Shown here: positions 7,708-16,335 of the stretch, piece after piece
How positions within the stretch are numbered: position 1 is the first letter of the stretch
Layout: each line of letters begins with the position of its first letter
Source: an uncultured Oscillospiraceae bacterium
GTDB taxonomy: Bacteria; Bacillota; Clostridia; Oscillospirales; Ruminococcaceae
Reading direction: 5' to 3'
Length of the DNA stretch: 44,554 nt
Assembly (NCBI GenBank): GCA_910589145.1
Contig: CAJUSD010000027.1
Span: forward strand, 1 to 44,554
Notes under the pieces: model-generated
What the model saw: the letters and a program-made list of their open reading frames with translations, nothing else
Databases searched by the model: none
Told to the model about the DNA's origin: nothing
Translations under genes and position numbers: made by a program

Positions 7708-9681
7708 TCAGGCAGAACGGCGGATTGTGCTCTCAATCAGTACAATATCGCCTTCAGAAAGTCCGCCGGTAATTTCCGCATTTGTTCCATCAGAAAACCC
7801 GGTTGCCACCTCAACCCGTTCAATCGTACCGTCTTCACGTTTGACCTTCACATACTGTTTTCCATCTTCAGAGGTTATTGTTCGGTTGGATACATATAGT
7901 ACATCCTGAATCTCTTTTGTAATAAAAGTGACATCTGCCGTCATGCCCTCGTACAGCTTAGTACAGTCTCCATCTACCAAAACGGAAACAGAATAGCTTA
8001 CTGTTGATGCACCGCTTCTGGCTGGGCTGGTGGAGATGGAATCAACAACTCCTGTATATTTTTCCTCTGGATAAGCCGCAAAAAGAATATTGCATTCTTT
8101 ACCGATACTTACATCTGCAATATCGTCTTGGGAAATGGATACTGTGATATATGCCTTTTCACTGTTAGAAACAATAGCGAGGGTTGTATTATCGGTAATT
8201 TCGTCCCCTTCGTTTACCATTACGCTCATAACCAGCCCAGAGCATCTGGCTTTTACTTCACAATCATTCAGCGCGTCCTGCATTTCTGATATTTTATTTT
8301 GGAGAGTAGTCAATTCATCTTCTGCAGAAAGGACGCTGCTTTCCGCCTGAAGCAGGGCCAGTTGATAGGTTATTTCAGCATTCTCCGCCCCGGAAAGGCT
8401 GTTGATTCTGTCGTTTTCTGCTGTGATAGAGTTTAGCTGCTGATTTAAAAGCGCCTGCTGGTATTTGATTTCTGCGCTTTTCAGCTGGCTTTCCAGGCTT
8501 TCAATCTGGTTTTCTGCATCATCGTATTCCTGTTCAAATTTTTCTGACTGGGTATCCCAGTTCTGTTCTGCCTGTTTAAGCTGACTTTCCAGGCTGGAAA
8601 GCTGGGTTTCTAGATTTCCAAGCTGGACGGATCCATTGTCTTTTGCGGATACATGGGCAATTGTGTCAACATACTGTTGGTACAGTTCATAATTATCCTG
8701 CCACTTCTGGTAAACTGCCTGTATATCCTCCCACTGGCTGTCGGAAAGCCCGTCAGGCTGAATCCCTGCTTCCAATGCAGCAGTTAATTGCTGAACGGTA
8801 AATCCGTCTATACTACCTGCAGCTTCCTGAAAAGACGCCTTATACTGCCGGTAAGAATATTCAGCATCCCCCTTCCCGTCCTCCAATTCTGTAACAGTTA
8901 CATTATCATGGGGAACATACAGGCTGTTGCTGCAGCCGCTGCACCCAGATGATGAAGTATTCTGTAAAGCTCGAATCTGGCTGTTTACATAAGAAATATC
9001 GCTTTCCAGCGAGTCTATTTCGTCCAGAATATCATCCAAACCATATTTTTCCCGCAAGTCATCCTCATCTTCTGCATCCAATAAATCCTGATAATATTTG
9101 ATTTGTTCCTGTATTGTTTTAACGCTGTCTTCTGCTGATAATACGGTTAAATTCTTATCATCTATTGAAAGATCGTATTCCAAGCCTGCTGCATCCGTCT
9201 TTGCAAGGGATTCCCTGCGCACTGATTCTGCATTGGTTTTGGTCAGGGTTTGCTGGAGAAGCTGCTCCTGATATTTTACATTTGCTGTCCGGTAACTGTT
9301 TTGCAGCTCTGTCAATTCTTCCTGAATATCGGAGGAATCTAATTTTATCAGAATATCCCCTTTTTCCACATATTGTCCAGCCTTTACCAACACTTCATCT
9401 ACTGTTGTATTTACTGAAAAAGTGTGCATGAGGGTTTCCAAGGATGTGGTTCCACTTTCACTGACCCCTACAGTGATATCTCCGCGGGATACTTTTGACT
9501 CTTTGTAGACGGTTTCCGGTTCTGATATGCTTTCAGCCTTCAGGGCAGCAGAAATTTGATATATGATTCCCCCTGCTGCCAAAACAGCCGCCAAGCCTAA
9601 TGCAAGCTTTCCTTTTTTCCCGTTCCCCGGTTTTTTCAAGAGCGCTGCACCCTTTCCCATTTCTGCTGTGCTGTTTGACAT
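7708..9681 (-). CDS. MacA/HlyD-type periplasmic adaptor (efflux membrane fusion protein)
   Basis: The 657-residue adaptor has an N-terminal membrane anchor (about 25-47), a first lipoyl/barrel-sandwich half (GDILIKLDSSD, about 105), a very long coiled coil (about 115-480, repeated LESQL and IESLESQL heptads), the second lipoyl half (ARCSGLVMSVMVNEGDEI) and C-terminal beta domains. It is longer than typical MacA (about 370-400) because of the coiled coil. A CSGCS motif near residue 247 splits the hairpin and could form a disulphide or bind metal. It is the first gene of the exporter operon. The gene is convincing; substrate unknown. Confidence 0.88.
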   Translation of the reverse strand: MSNSTAEMGKGAALLKKPGNGKKGKLALGLAAVLAAGGIIYQISAALKAESISEPETVYKESKVSRGDITVGVSESGTTSLETLMHTFSVNTTVDEVLVKAGQYVEKGDILIKLDSSDIQEELTELQNSYRTANVKYQEQLLQQTLTKTNAESVRRESLAKTDAAGLEYDLSIDDKNLTVLSAEDSVKTIQEQIKYYQDLLDAEDEDDLREKYGLDDILDEIDSLESDISYVNSQIRALQNTSSSGCSGCSNSLYVPHDNVTVTELEDGKGDAEYSYRQYKASFQEAAGSIDGFTVQQLTAALEAGIQPDGLSDSQWEDIQAVYQKWQDNYELYQQYVDTIAHVSAKDNGSVQLGNLETQLSSLESQLKQAEQNWDTQSEKFEQEYDDAENQIESLESQLKSAEIKYQQALLNQQLNSITAENDRINSLSGAENAEITYQLALLQAESSVLSAEDELTTLQNKISEMQDALNDCEVKARCSGLVMSVMVNEGDEITDNTTLAIVSNSEKAYITVSISQDDIADVSIGKECNILFAAYPEEKYTGVVDSISTSPARSGASTVSYSVSVLVDGDCTKLYEGMTADVTFITKEIQDVLYVSNRTITSEDGKQYVKVKREDGTIERVEVATGFSDGTNAEITGGLSEGDIVLIESTIRRSA

Positions 9682-9963
9682 CTGTCTATCATCCTTTCCT
9701 TATCATCCAATTGGAACAGGCTGCTTTGCTTCTGTCCGTTATGTTATAAAATATCAGCCTAATGTGAAGCTTAGATGTTTATCCTGTGATAGTTTCCAAG
9801 CGCAAGCTGTAAATTTTATGTGAACCAACCCCTATTTCCCTATGGTTTTTCCTTGACAGCCTTTCAGATACATCTTACAATGTAGATAAGCTATCAATCA
9901 AAGGGAATACCCGTATATCAAAAGCGGATTTCCTGCAAATAAACAAGGCAGGTGTTACACCCT
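9682..9963. promoter_or_regulatory. Divergent intergenic region between adaptor and xpaC
   Basis: A 282-bp divergent control region. A clear promoter for xpaC faces right (9853-9881). Upstream of the adaptor gene the sequence is AT-rich, but no -35/-10 pair is convincing in that direction. No other structure is seen. Confidence 0.5.
9853..9881 (+). promoter_or_regulatory. Sigma-A-type promoter of xpaC-telA-lemA
   Basis: TTGACA (9853-9858) and TACAAT (9876-9881) with a 17-bp spacer: a near-consensus promoter about 80 bp before the xpaC start. Confidence 0.85.
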
Positions 9964-10680
9964 ATGAATGAAAAGAAAACCCGACCTCAACGGTCAATGC
10001 AAATTCAGCCGGAAGAAACCAAAGTAAAGGTAATCCGCCCATCTCCGATCCCCTTTTATGCTGCGGCGGCGTGCTGGGTAGCATATGCGCTGCTCCTGCC
10101 CCTATACCGCCTGACCGATTTTTTCATTGTCACTTGTATTTCTCTGGCAGGATATTTCTCGTTTCGGAAGTTATTCCCAGGCAAAACGGAAATGATTGAA
10201 GAACCGGTACAGGTGGAGGAAACCGGAGATAAAACCATGGACACAGTTATTAACGAAGGCCGTGAATATCTCCGTCAAATCCGTGAAGTCAACGACGGGA
10301 TCCCCGACCCAGTGCTTTCTAAAAAGATATGCCGTTTAGAGGATGTAACCAGAAAAATATTCGACCACATCCTTCAGAACCCGAAAAAAGTACCTCAAAT
10401 TCGGAAATTCATGGGTTATTATCTTCCCACTACTTTAAAATTGCTCAAAGCCTATGAAACCCTTGACAAACAGGGGGTAAAAGGGGAAAATATTCTTTCC
10501 TCTATGCACGATGTAGAAATGATGATGGATACCATCATTGCTGCATTTGAAAAGCAGCTGGACAATCTTTTCCAGGAGGAAGCGCTTGATATCTCCTCGG
10601 ATATCTCAGTGCTGGAAACAATGCTGGCACAGGAGGGCCTGTCAGCAGGAGGTTTTTCAGAACAAGCTTCCCAAAAATAA
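9964..10680 (+). CDS. xpaC: XpaC-family protein
   Basis: The 238-residue protein has two close hydrophobic segments near the N-terminus (about 27-65) and a helical cytoplasmic domain. The run from about 90 to 205 (YLRQIREVNDGI, KICRLEDVTRKIF, YYLPTTLKLLKAYETL) matches the XpaC family, named for hydrolysis of 5-bromo-4-chloroindolyl phosphate in Bacillus; its biochemical role is unclear. The ATG at 9964 is used because AAGGCAGG precedes it; a GTG four codons earlier overlaps that site. It heads an operon with telA 39 bp downstream, the same pairing as xpaC-yaaN in Bacillus subtilis (family knowledge). Confidence 0.85.
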   Translation: MNEKKTRPQRSMQIQPEETKVKVIRPSPIPFYAAAACWVAYALLLPLYRLTDFFIVTCISLAGYFSFRKLFPGKTEMIEEPVQVEETGDKTMDTVINEGREYLRQIREVNDGIPDPVLSKKICRLEDVTRKIFDHILQNPKKVPQIRKFMGYYLPTTLKLLKAYETLDKQGVKGENILSSMHDVEMMMDTIIAAFEKQLDNLFQEEALDISSDISVLETMLAQEGLSAGGFSEQASQK

Positions 10681-10719
10681 CATATTTTTGCATAAAAATT
10701 GAAATCAGGAGGAATCAAC

Positions 10720-11874
10720 ATGTCGGAAGAAATTAAATTGAATTTAGAGGATGCACCCGCTCCCTCTCTAACCCTGGATCCATTTGGAGCAGAGGCAGAG
10801 GCAAAAAAAGAGGAACCCAAGCCAGCACCTCCGGCAGAGCTGGACGAAAGCGCTTTTACCCCGGAAGAACGGAAAATGATAGAAGATTTTTCCGGCAAGA
10901 TTGACATTACCAATGCAACAATGATTTTACAATATGGAGCAGGGGCGCAGCAAAAGGTAGCCAGTTTTTCTGAAAGCGCTTTAGCCAATGTCCAGACAAA
11001 GGATTTAGGGGAAGTTGGGGAACAGGTTGTTGGGCTGATTAATCAACTGAAAAGCTTTGATGCTACGGAAGATGATTCCAAAGGCTTTTTAGGCATTTTC
11101 AAAAAAACCTCCAACCGCATCAGTACTTTAAAGATGAAATATGATAAGGTTGACGCAAACGTTGACAAAATTGTCGACGTTCTGGAAGGCCATAAAGTGC
11201 AGTTATTAAAGGATATTGCCATACTGGATAAAATGTATGATATGAATATGGCATACTATAAAGAGCTTTCCATGTACATTCTGGCAGGTAAGAAAAAACT
11301 GAACCAGGTACGTGCAACGGTGCTTCAGGAAAAAATTGCGAAAGCCAAAGCCAGCGGGCTGCCGGAAGATGCTCAGGCCGCCAACGATCTTGCTGCATTG
11401 TGCGAACGTTTTGATAAAAAGCTCCACGACCTGGAATTAACCCGGATGGTATCTATCCAAATGGGACCGCAGCTTAGACTGGTTCAAAGCAATGATACCG
11501 TGATGGCAGAAAAAATACAGTCAACCATTGTCAATACAATTCCTCTGTGGAAAAGCCAAATGGTATTGGCATTAGGTCTGACCCACTCCCAACAGGCTAT
11601 GGAGGCACAGCGGGCCGTTACCGATATGACCAATGAGCTGTTAAAGAAAAACGCCGACACTTTAAAAATGTCAACTATAGCAACTGCCAAAGAAGCGGAA
11701 CGCGGCGTAGTAGATATTGAGACGCTGAAATATACCAACCAGCAGTTAATAGAAACCCTGGAGGAAGTAAGCCGTATCCAGTCCGACGGGCGGGAAAAAC
11801 GCCGCCAGGCAGAAACAGAACTGCGTCAGATTGAGGGAGAACTTCGCCAAAAGCTATTGGATATCCGCAGCTGA
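10720..11874 (+). CDS. telA: TelA-family protein (toxic anion resistance)
   Basis: A 384-residue soluble, mostly helical protein of the TelA/KlaA family (PF05816), linked with tellurite and other toxic-anion tolerance and cell-envelope stress. Recognisable stretches are ILQYGAGAQQKVASFSESAL, YDKVDANVDKIVDVLEGHKVQL and the C-terminal LEEVSRIQSDGREKRRQAE. The first 45 residues are acidic and proline-rich, probably disordered. AGGAGG lies 7 bases before the ATG at 10720, preferred over a TTG seven codons upstream. It is the middle gene of the xpaC-telA-lemA-like operon. Molecular function unknown. Confidence 0.9.
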   Translation: MSEEIKLNLEDAPAPSLTLDPFGAEAEAKKEEPKPAPPAELDESAFTPEERKMIEDFSGKIDITNATMILQYGAGAQQKVASFSESALANVQTKDLGEVGEQVVGLINQLKSFDATEDDSKGFLGIFKKTSNRISTLKMKYDKVDANVDKIVDVLEGHKVQLLKDIAILDKMYDMNMAYYKELSMYILAGKKKLNQVRATVLQEKIAKAKASGLPEDAQAANDLAALCERFDKKLHDLELTRMVSIQMGPQLRLVQSNDTVMAEKIQSTIVNTIPLWKSQMVLALGLTHSQQAMEAQRAVTDMTNELLKKNADTLKMSTIATAKEAERGVVDIETLKYTNQQLIETLEEVSRIQSDGREKRRQAETELRQIEGELRQKLLDIRS

Positions 11875-11900
11875 CGCCGGTTATTTAAAGGAGAATGTCC

Positions 11901-12470
11901 ATGGCAGATAAGCAGGTAAAAAAGATTTTTGGGAAAGATGTTAAGACAGCTTGTATTGTGCTGGCGGCAGCGGTCATTTTATCAGTTCCGCTTGGATTTA
12001 CAAACACTATGAGCCGGATGTACGACAAAGTGGCGGTAGAATTTCAGGATGGTGCGGAAAAGGATGGCTTGTCTATTCAGGCAGATTTGGACGCAAGGGC
12101 TTCCGCAGCCTATAACCTGGCGACAGTTGCCAAACGGTACATGGCTGAAGACAGTGAAGCGGTTCAGTCTGTCCTCAAAGCATCAGAAGCTTTAAACTCT
12201 GCAAAGGGCCCTTCCGCTAAATACGCAGCCAATGAAGAACTGGGAGAGGTTTGTATCCAGCTTTATGAAGCTTTAGGGAAAATGGAACTGTCAGAAAAGG
12301 ATGAACAGTACCGGAAATCCCTGTATACAGAGATGAAGTCCCGGAATGTAACCATGGGCAACGACCCTTATAACCAGTTGGCGGAAAAATACAATGAAAA
12401 GCTTGAAAGATTCCCGGCCAATCTTCTGGGAAAAATATTTGGGATGGAAAAGGCGGAACTGTTCCAGTAA
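11901..12470 (+). CDS. LemA-like membrane-anchored protein
   Basis: A 189-residue protein with a short basic N-terminus, one transmembrane helix (about 15-36) and an extracytoplasmic helical domain. The C-terminal YNEKLERFPANLLGKIFGMEKAELF is the hallmark ending of LemA proteins, and NLATVAKRYMAEDSEAV recalls their first helix. The N-terminal LemA motif with its Tyr-Asn-Leu-rich start is diverged. AAAGGAG precedes the ATG at 11901 by 7 bases; an ATG two codons earlier is too close to it. Third gene of the xpaC-telA operon, so probably part of the same envelope function (inference). Confidence 0.75.
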   Translation: MADKQVKKIFGKDVKTACIVLAAAVILSVPLGFTNTMSRMYDKVAVEFQDGAEKDGLSIQADLDARASAAYNLATVAKRYMAEDSEAVQSVLKASEALNSAKGPSAKYAANEELGEVCIQLYEALGKMELSEKDEQYRKSLYTEMKSRNVTMGNDPYNQLAEKYNEKLERFPANLLGKIFGMEKAELFQ

Positions 12471-12699
12471 CAGGAGCGGCGCTTGGTAAAGAAAGTGTAA
12501 TAAAATTTTAATCCATCATTATGCAAACTTGATGGAGTCCCTTTTCAATTTAGGTTTAAGGTTCGGGGGACGCCATATATTCCCCTGGAAGCTGTTTCAA
12601 ATTCTTCTCTTGCTGCACCCCCTCGGAACCAAAACCTTTTTAATCCGCTTTGGCGTGTACTTGTCTGGGGTTTTCCCCGCAACTTGGCTTTATTGAACT
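12471..12699. other. Intergenic stretch left of the mobile element
   Basis: About 230 bp between lemA and the mobile element show no convincing gene. CCATCA and TGATGG near 12512-12535, followed by a short T-rich run, could be a weak terminator for the xpaC operon. The last nine bases (12691-12699) are one copy of the target duplication of the element at 12700. Confidence 0.4.
12691..12699. repeat. 9-bp target site duplication, left copy
   Basis: TATTGAACT directly abuts the left end of the element at 12700 and is repeated exactly at 13062-13070 on its right, as expected of a transposition target duplication. Confidence 0.85.
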
Positions 12700-13061
12700 C
12701 AGGGAAATCAATTTTGGAGGCTTTGAGGCTGATATTGAAAAACACCCCACCGGGGTGCTTTTCAGGGAAGGTGGAGAAAAAGGCGGGCTTCTTCTTTCTT
12801 TTTCTATCGCAAAAAGAAAGAAGGAAAGAAAAATGCTCTTGCCAAAGGGGAGTTTCGCGCCTTGCGGGTTCAGTTCAGCAAAGCTGAACTGGCGACCGGT
12901 GGCTCTGAGCAGCTCCGCTGCTCAACCCTGGACCCCCGCCACTTTCGAGAAAGCGGCCAAAGCTTTTGATACGGGTTTGGTTTGTGACTGTCTTGGCTTT
13001 ATGCACGCGCCGGAGGTTTTCTGCTTCTTCTTTATTATGATTCTGAAAATTGATTTCCGTG
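12700..13061 (+). mobile_element. Non-autonomous mobile element (MITE-like), full copy 1
   Basis: A 362-bp element with terminal inverted repeats: CAGGGAAATCAATTTT at 12700-12715 and AAAATTGATTTCCGTG at 13046-13061, matching at 15 of 16 positions. Perfect 9-bp duplications (TATTGAACT) flank it. It aligns nearly end to end with the copy at 29254-29605. Inside are a CACCCC/GGGGTG hairpin followed by T-rich sequence, a GTTCAGC/GCTGAAC hairpin and a GAGCAGC/GCTGCTC hairpin. Short open frames cross it, but they differ between copies and have no ribosome site, so I do not call genes. It has no transposase and would need one supplied in trans. Confidence 0.85.
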
Positions 13062-13070
13062 TATTGAACT
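13062..13070. repeat. 9-bp target site duplication, right copy
   Basis: TATTGAACT, identical to 12691-12699, immediately follows the right terminal inverted repeat. Confidence 0.85.
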
Positions 13071-13083
13071 TACATTAATTTAT

Positions 13084-13119
13084 AAAAAAGCACGCCTGAA
13101 ATTTTCAGACGTGTTTTTT
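13084..13119. terminator. Bidirectional terminator between the element and DUF2087
   Basis: CACG and CTGAA pair with TTCAG and CGTG across a single mismatch, with six A on the left and six T on the right. It lies just beyond the end of the gat operon, which reads toward it, and could also stop transcription from the left. Confidence 0.75.
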
Positions 13120-13122
13120 ATT

Positions 13123-13404
13123 TTATGCTTGTTCATGCGACGGCTGTGGATTTTCCAGCCAGTAGCAGCTTCCATCCCTGCTGCGGTCAATAAAATGATA
13201 GTCATACAATTCCCGTCTCAGGGTTGCAGGATCTCCGAAGGTATGCCATTGGTTTAAAAGGTCGTTGACCTCTTTTTCAGCATACTGTTTTCCGTCCTCG
13301 AATTTCTCCGCAAGGTAAAACAGGGCTTCTATCTTCATTTTACGCTTTGCAGGAAATACTTTCAGTTGTCCGTCTGTGTTCAGAAAATTTTTCAGTGCAG
13401 ACAT
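13123..13404 (-). CDS. DUF2087 domain protein
   Basis: A 93-residue protein that is essentially one DUF2087 domain (PF09860). Visible features are FPAKRKMKIEALFYLAEKF, YAEKEVNDLLNQWHTFGDPATLRRELYDY and DRSRDGSCYW. The fold resembles a small winged helix; many such domains are fused to or sit near transcription regulators, but its function is unknown. It starts 24 bp after gatB and ends at the operon terminator, so it is probably co-transcribed with gatCAB. Preceded by an AGGGGGA ribosome site. Confidence 0.85.
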   Translation of the reverse strand: MSALKNFLNTDGQLKVFPAKRKMKIEALFYLAEKFEDGKQYAEKEVNDLLNQWHTFGDPATLRRELYDYHFIDRSRDGSCYWLENPQPSHEQA

Positions 13405-13428
13405 TATCCCATCCCCCTGACAAAAGGT

Positions 13429-14850
13429 TTATTTTGCTTCCATTAACTGCTTAAGAATCTGCTGGGCGGCTTTTGCATCGGCCTTTCCCTTGGTGGCGCG
13501 CATAACAGCCCCAATCATAGGCTGAATCGCCCGCTCCTTCCCGCCAAGGTAATCCGCCACATTTGCCGCGTTTTCCCCAATGACTTTTCGGCAAATCTCC
13601 ATTAAATCATCCTGGTTTATCCCTGCCATATCCTCGGCGGAGATCAGTTCAGAGGGGGCTTTCCCGGAATCCATCATGGTTTCCAATACAGTTTTCGCCT
13701 GGTTCATACGGATTTTCCCGCTGTCCAGCAGTTTTACCAGTTCATTGAGGTTTTGGGGTGGTACTGTGGAAGCAATCGAGCAGCGTTCCTTTTCTTCCTC
13801 GGTGGGCATACGGCGGAACATCTGGCCTACCATAAAGTTGGATACATTTTTGGGATTGTTCACTCCGTCTGCTGCTGTATCAAAGTATTGAGCTACAGCC
13901 TGATATTTAACCATCAGGGATGCATCAGCAGGGGAGATCCCCATTTCTGTATACCGTTTCAGGCGGCTGTCAGGCAGTTCGGGAAGTTCCCCTCTCAGCT
14001 TTTCCACCTTTTCCGGGGATGTATAGATGGTGGCTAAATCTGGTTCCCGGAAATACCGGTAATCCTGAGCATCTTCCTTGCCCCTCATACTTTCAGTACA
14101 GCCAGATTCCACATCATACCGGCGGGTTTCCTGAATGACTTCCTCCCCACTGTCCAGCAGGTCAGCCTGACGTTCAAATTCATATTTCATGGCCTTTTCC
14201 ATATAGGCGAAGGAGTTCATATTTTTAATTTCGCATCGGGTACCATACTTTTCGCTTCCCTCTGGACGGATGGAAAGGTTCACATCACACCGCAGGGAAC
14301 CCTCCTGCATTTTGCAGTCGGAAACGCCGATATACTTCATAATAAGCTGGATTTTTTCCAGATACTCTTTTGCTTCTTCAATCGAACGAATATCCGGCTC
14401 TGAAACAATCTCTATCAGCGGTACACCTCCCCGGTTATAATCGACATAGGTGTCACCACGTTCATGAACCAGCTTGCCCGCATCTTCTTCAATATGGATA
14501 CGGGTCAGGCGGATTTTCCGGCCGTTGGACAGTTCAATATAACCCCCTTCGCAGAGGGGTTTATCAAACTGTGAAATTTGGTAAGCCTTGGGCAGATCGG
14601 GGTAAACGTAATTTTTCCTATCCATCTTGGCAATCTCAGAAATCCGGCAGTTGGTAGCCAGACCAGCTTTAACGGCATATTCCACAACCCGTTCATTGAG
14701 TTTGGGAAGCGTCCCCGGCAAGCCGATACAAATGGGGCAGCAATGGGCATTAGGGTTCCCGCCAAATGCCGTGGTACAGCCGCAGAAAATCTTAGTCTTA
14801 GTGGAAAGCTCTACATGGGTTTCCAGCCCTGCAACCAGTTCATATTTCAT
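13429..14850 (-). CDS. gatB: Asp-tRNA(Asn)/Glu-tRNA(Gln) amidotransferase subunit B
   Basis: The 473-residue GatB subunit binds and activates misacylated Glu-tRNA(Gln) or Asp-tRNA(Asn) for transamidation. The start MKYELVAGLETHVEL, the motif DYNRGGVPLIEIVSEPD, zinc-type cysteines in CGCTTAFGGNPNAHCCPIC, and the C-terminal YqeY-like GatB tail (VMRATKGKADAKAAQQILKQ) are all present. Length is normal. Its ATG overlaps the gatA stop by 4 bp, indicating translational coupling in the gatC-gatA-gatB-DUF2087 operon. Confidence 0.97.
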   Translation of the reverse strand: MKYELVAGLETHVELSTKTKIFCGCTTAFGGNPNAHCCPICIGLPGTLPKLNERVVEYAVKAGLATNCRISEIAKMDRKNYVYPDLPKAYQISQFDKPLCEGGYIELSNGRKIRLTRIHIEEDAGKLVHERGDTYVDYNRGGVPLIEIVSEPDIRSIEEAKEYLEKIQLIMKYIGVSDCKMQEGSLRCDVNLSIRPEGSEKYGTRCEIKNMNSFAYMEKAMKYEFERQADLLDSGEEVIQETRRYDVESGCTESMRGKEDAQDYRYFREPDLATIYTSPEKVEKLRGELPELPDSRLKRYTEMGISPADASLMVKYQAVAQYFDTAADGVNNPKNVSNFMVGQMFRRMPTEEEKERCSIASTVPPQNLNELVKLLDSGKIRMNQAKTVLETMMDSGKAPSELISAEDMAGINQDDLMEICRKVIGENAANVADYLGGKERAIQPMIGAVMRATKGKADAKAAQQILKQLMEAK

Positions 14851-16319
14851 AATGCCGACACCCCCATATCAACTCTGGATACATATTCCCCGCTCTGTTC
14901 AAAGGCATATGCTGCATTTAACAGCATTGACTCCTGAAATGTATTTCCAATTAACTGCAGTCCAATTGGGAGCCCCTTTTGGTCTGTTCCGCAGGGGATA
15001 GAGATTCCTGGAAGCCCTGCAATATTTACGGGAACGGTACAGATATCCGTCAAATAGGTTTCTACCTGGTCCTGTCCGGTAAAACCCTCTGGGAAGGCGG
15101 TTGTAGGCACTGTTGGCGCTAAAATCACATCGCACTGCTCAAAGGAGCTGTGGAACGCCTTAACAATTGTTCCGCGGAGGTTCTGGGCCTTTTTATAATA
15201 TGCATCGTAATATCCTGAACTCAGCACATAGTTTCCCAGGAGAATACGTCTTTTTACTTCTGCGCCAAAGCCTTCACTGCGGGTTTTACAAACCATGTCA
15301 TTGATATTTTTATAATTTTCGGTGCGGTATCCATAACGAATTCCGTCGTAACGCCCCAAATTGGAAGTAGCCTCTGCACAAGCTAGGATATAATAAACCG
15401 GCAAGGCATACTTTAACACAGGCAGTGAAAAAGAAACGATTTCAGCGCCTGCCTTTTCATAAGTGCGGATGGCGTTTTCCAAAGCAGCGGAGACTTCCGG
15501 CTGTTTAATTCCATCGAAATACTCCTTTGCCACCCCGATTCGCAAGCCCTCAACTTTCCCGCTCAAGGAGCCGACAGTATCTTGGGCTTTGCCGCGGCAG
15601 GTGGAGTCCATAGGGTCTGGCATTGCAATCGCGTCAAACACAGCTGCAGCATCTTCCACTGTTGTGGTAATTGGCCCAATCTGATCCAGGCTGGAAGCAT
15701 ATGCAATCAGCCCATATCTGGAAACTGCCCCATAGGTGGGCTTTAACCCTACAACACCGCAAAAACTGGCGGGCTGGCGAATTGATCCGCCGGTATCAGA
15801 ACCGAGGGCATAGGCCGCCAGGTTCGCGGAAACTGCTGCCGCGCCGCCGCCAGAGCTTCCCCCCGCGACATGTCCAACATGATGCGGATTTTTCGAGCCG
15901 CCAAAGCAGGAATTTTCACTGGAAGAGCCCATAGCAAACTCGTCCATATTGGTTTTTCCAAGCAAAACGGCGTTATTCTTTTTCATGGCTGCCCAAACGC
16001 TGGCATCATAAATAGGAGTATACCCCTTTAAAATTTTTGAACAGCAGGTTGTTTCAATTCCGTCAGTGGAAATATTGTCCTTTAACGTCATGGGGATGCC
16101 TTCCAGCGGAAGAAGTTTTTCCCCTTTCGCCAGCTTTTCATCTACCCTGTCCGCTGTCTCCAGGGCGGTTTCCGGTGTAGCCAGGACATAGGCGTTTACC
16201 ATGGAATTATCCTGCTCTATTGCTTTTAAATATTCTAGTGTAAGCTCCCTGCAGGACATTTCCTTTTTTTCCATTTTTTTCTGAAGTTTGCGGATAAGCC
16301 CGGTTCTTTTTTGTTCCAT
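14847..16319 (-). CDS. gatA: Asp-tRNA(Asn)/Glu-tRNA(Gln) amidotransferase subunit A
   Basis: The 490-residue amidase-signature subunit releases ammonia from glutamine for transfer to Glu-tRNA(Gln) or Asp-tRNA(Asn). The Ser-cisSer-Lys triad is visible in MTLKDN (Lys), GGSSGGGAAAVSA and GSDTGGSIRQPASFCG (nucleophile region), followed by GLKPTYG. Length and motifs are typical. It begins 16 bp after gatC and overlaps gatB by 4 bp. Confidence 0.97.
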   Translation of the reverse strand: MEQKRTGLIRKLQKKMEKKEMSCRELTLEYLKAIEQDNSMVNAYVLATPETALETADRVDEKLAKGEKLLPLEGIPMTLKDNISTDGIETTCCSKILKGYTPIYDASVWAAMKKNNAVLLGKTNMDEFAMGSSSENSCFGGSKNPHHVGHVAGGSSGGGAAAVSANLAAYALGSDTGGSIRQPASFCGVVGLKPTYGAVSRYGLIAYASSLDQIGPITTTVEDAAAVFDAIAMPDPMDSTCRGKAQDTVGSLSGKVEGLRIGVAKEYFDGIKQPEVSAALENAIRTYEKAGAEIVSFSLPVLKYALPVYYILACAEATSNLGRYDGIRYGYRTENYKNINDMVCKTRSEGFGAEVKRRILLGNYVLSSGYYDAYYKKAQNLRGTIVKAFHSSFEQCDVILAPTVPTTAFPEGFTGQDQVETYLTDICTVPVNIAGLPGISIPCGTDQKGLPIGLQLIGNTFQESMLLNAAYAFEQSGEYVSRVDMGVSAL

Positions 16320-16335
16320 ATCGTTTATCCCCTTC

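Noticed and set aside
12650..13078. Open frame across the mobile element resembling a 142-residue protein
   Set aside because: It follows the repeat, has no ribosome site, and the related frame in copy 2 is broken differently. Probably a spurious reading of the element.
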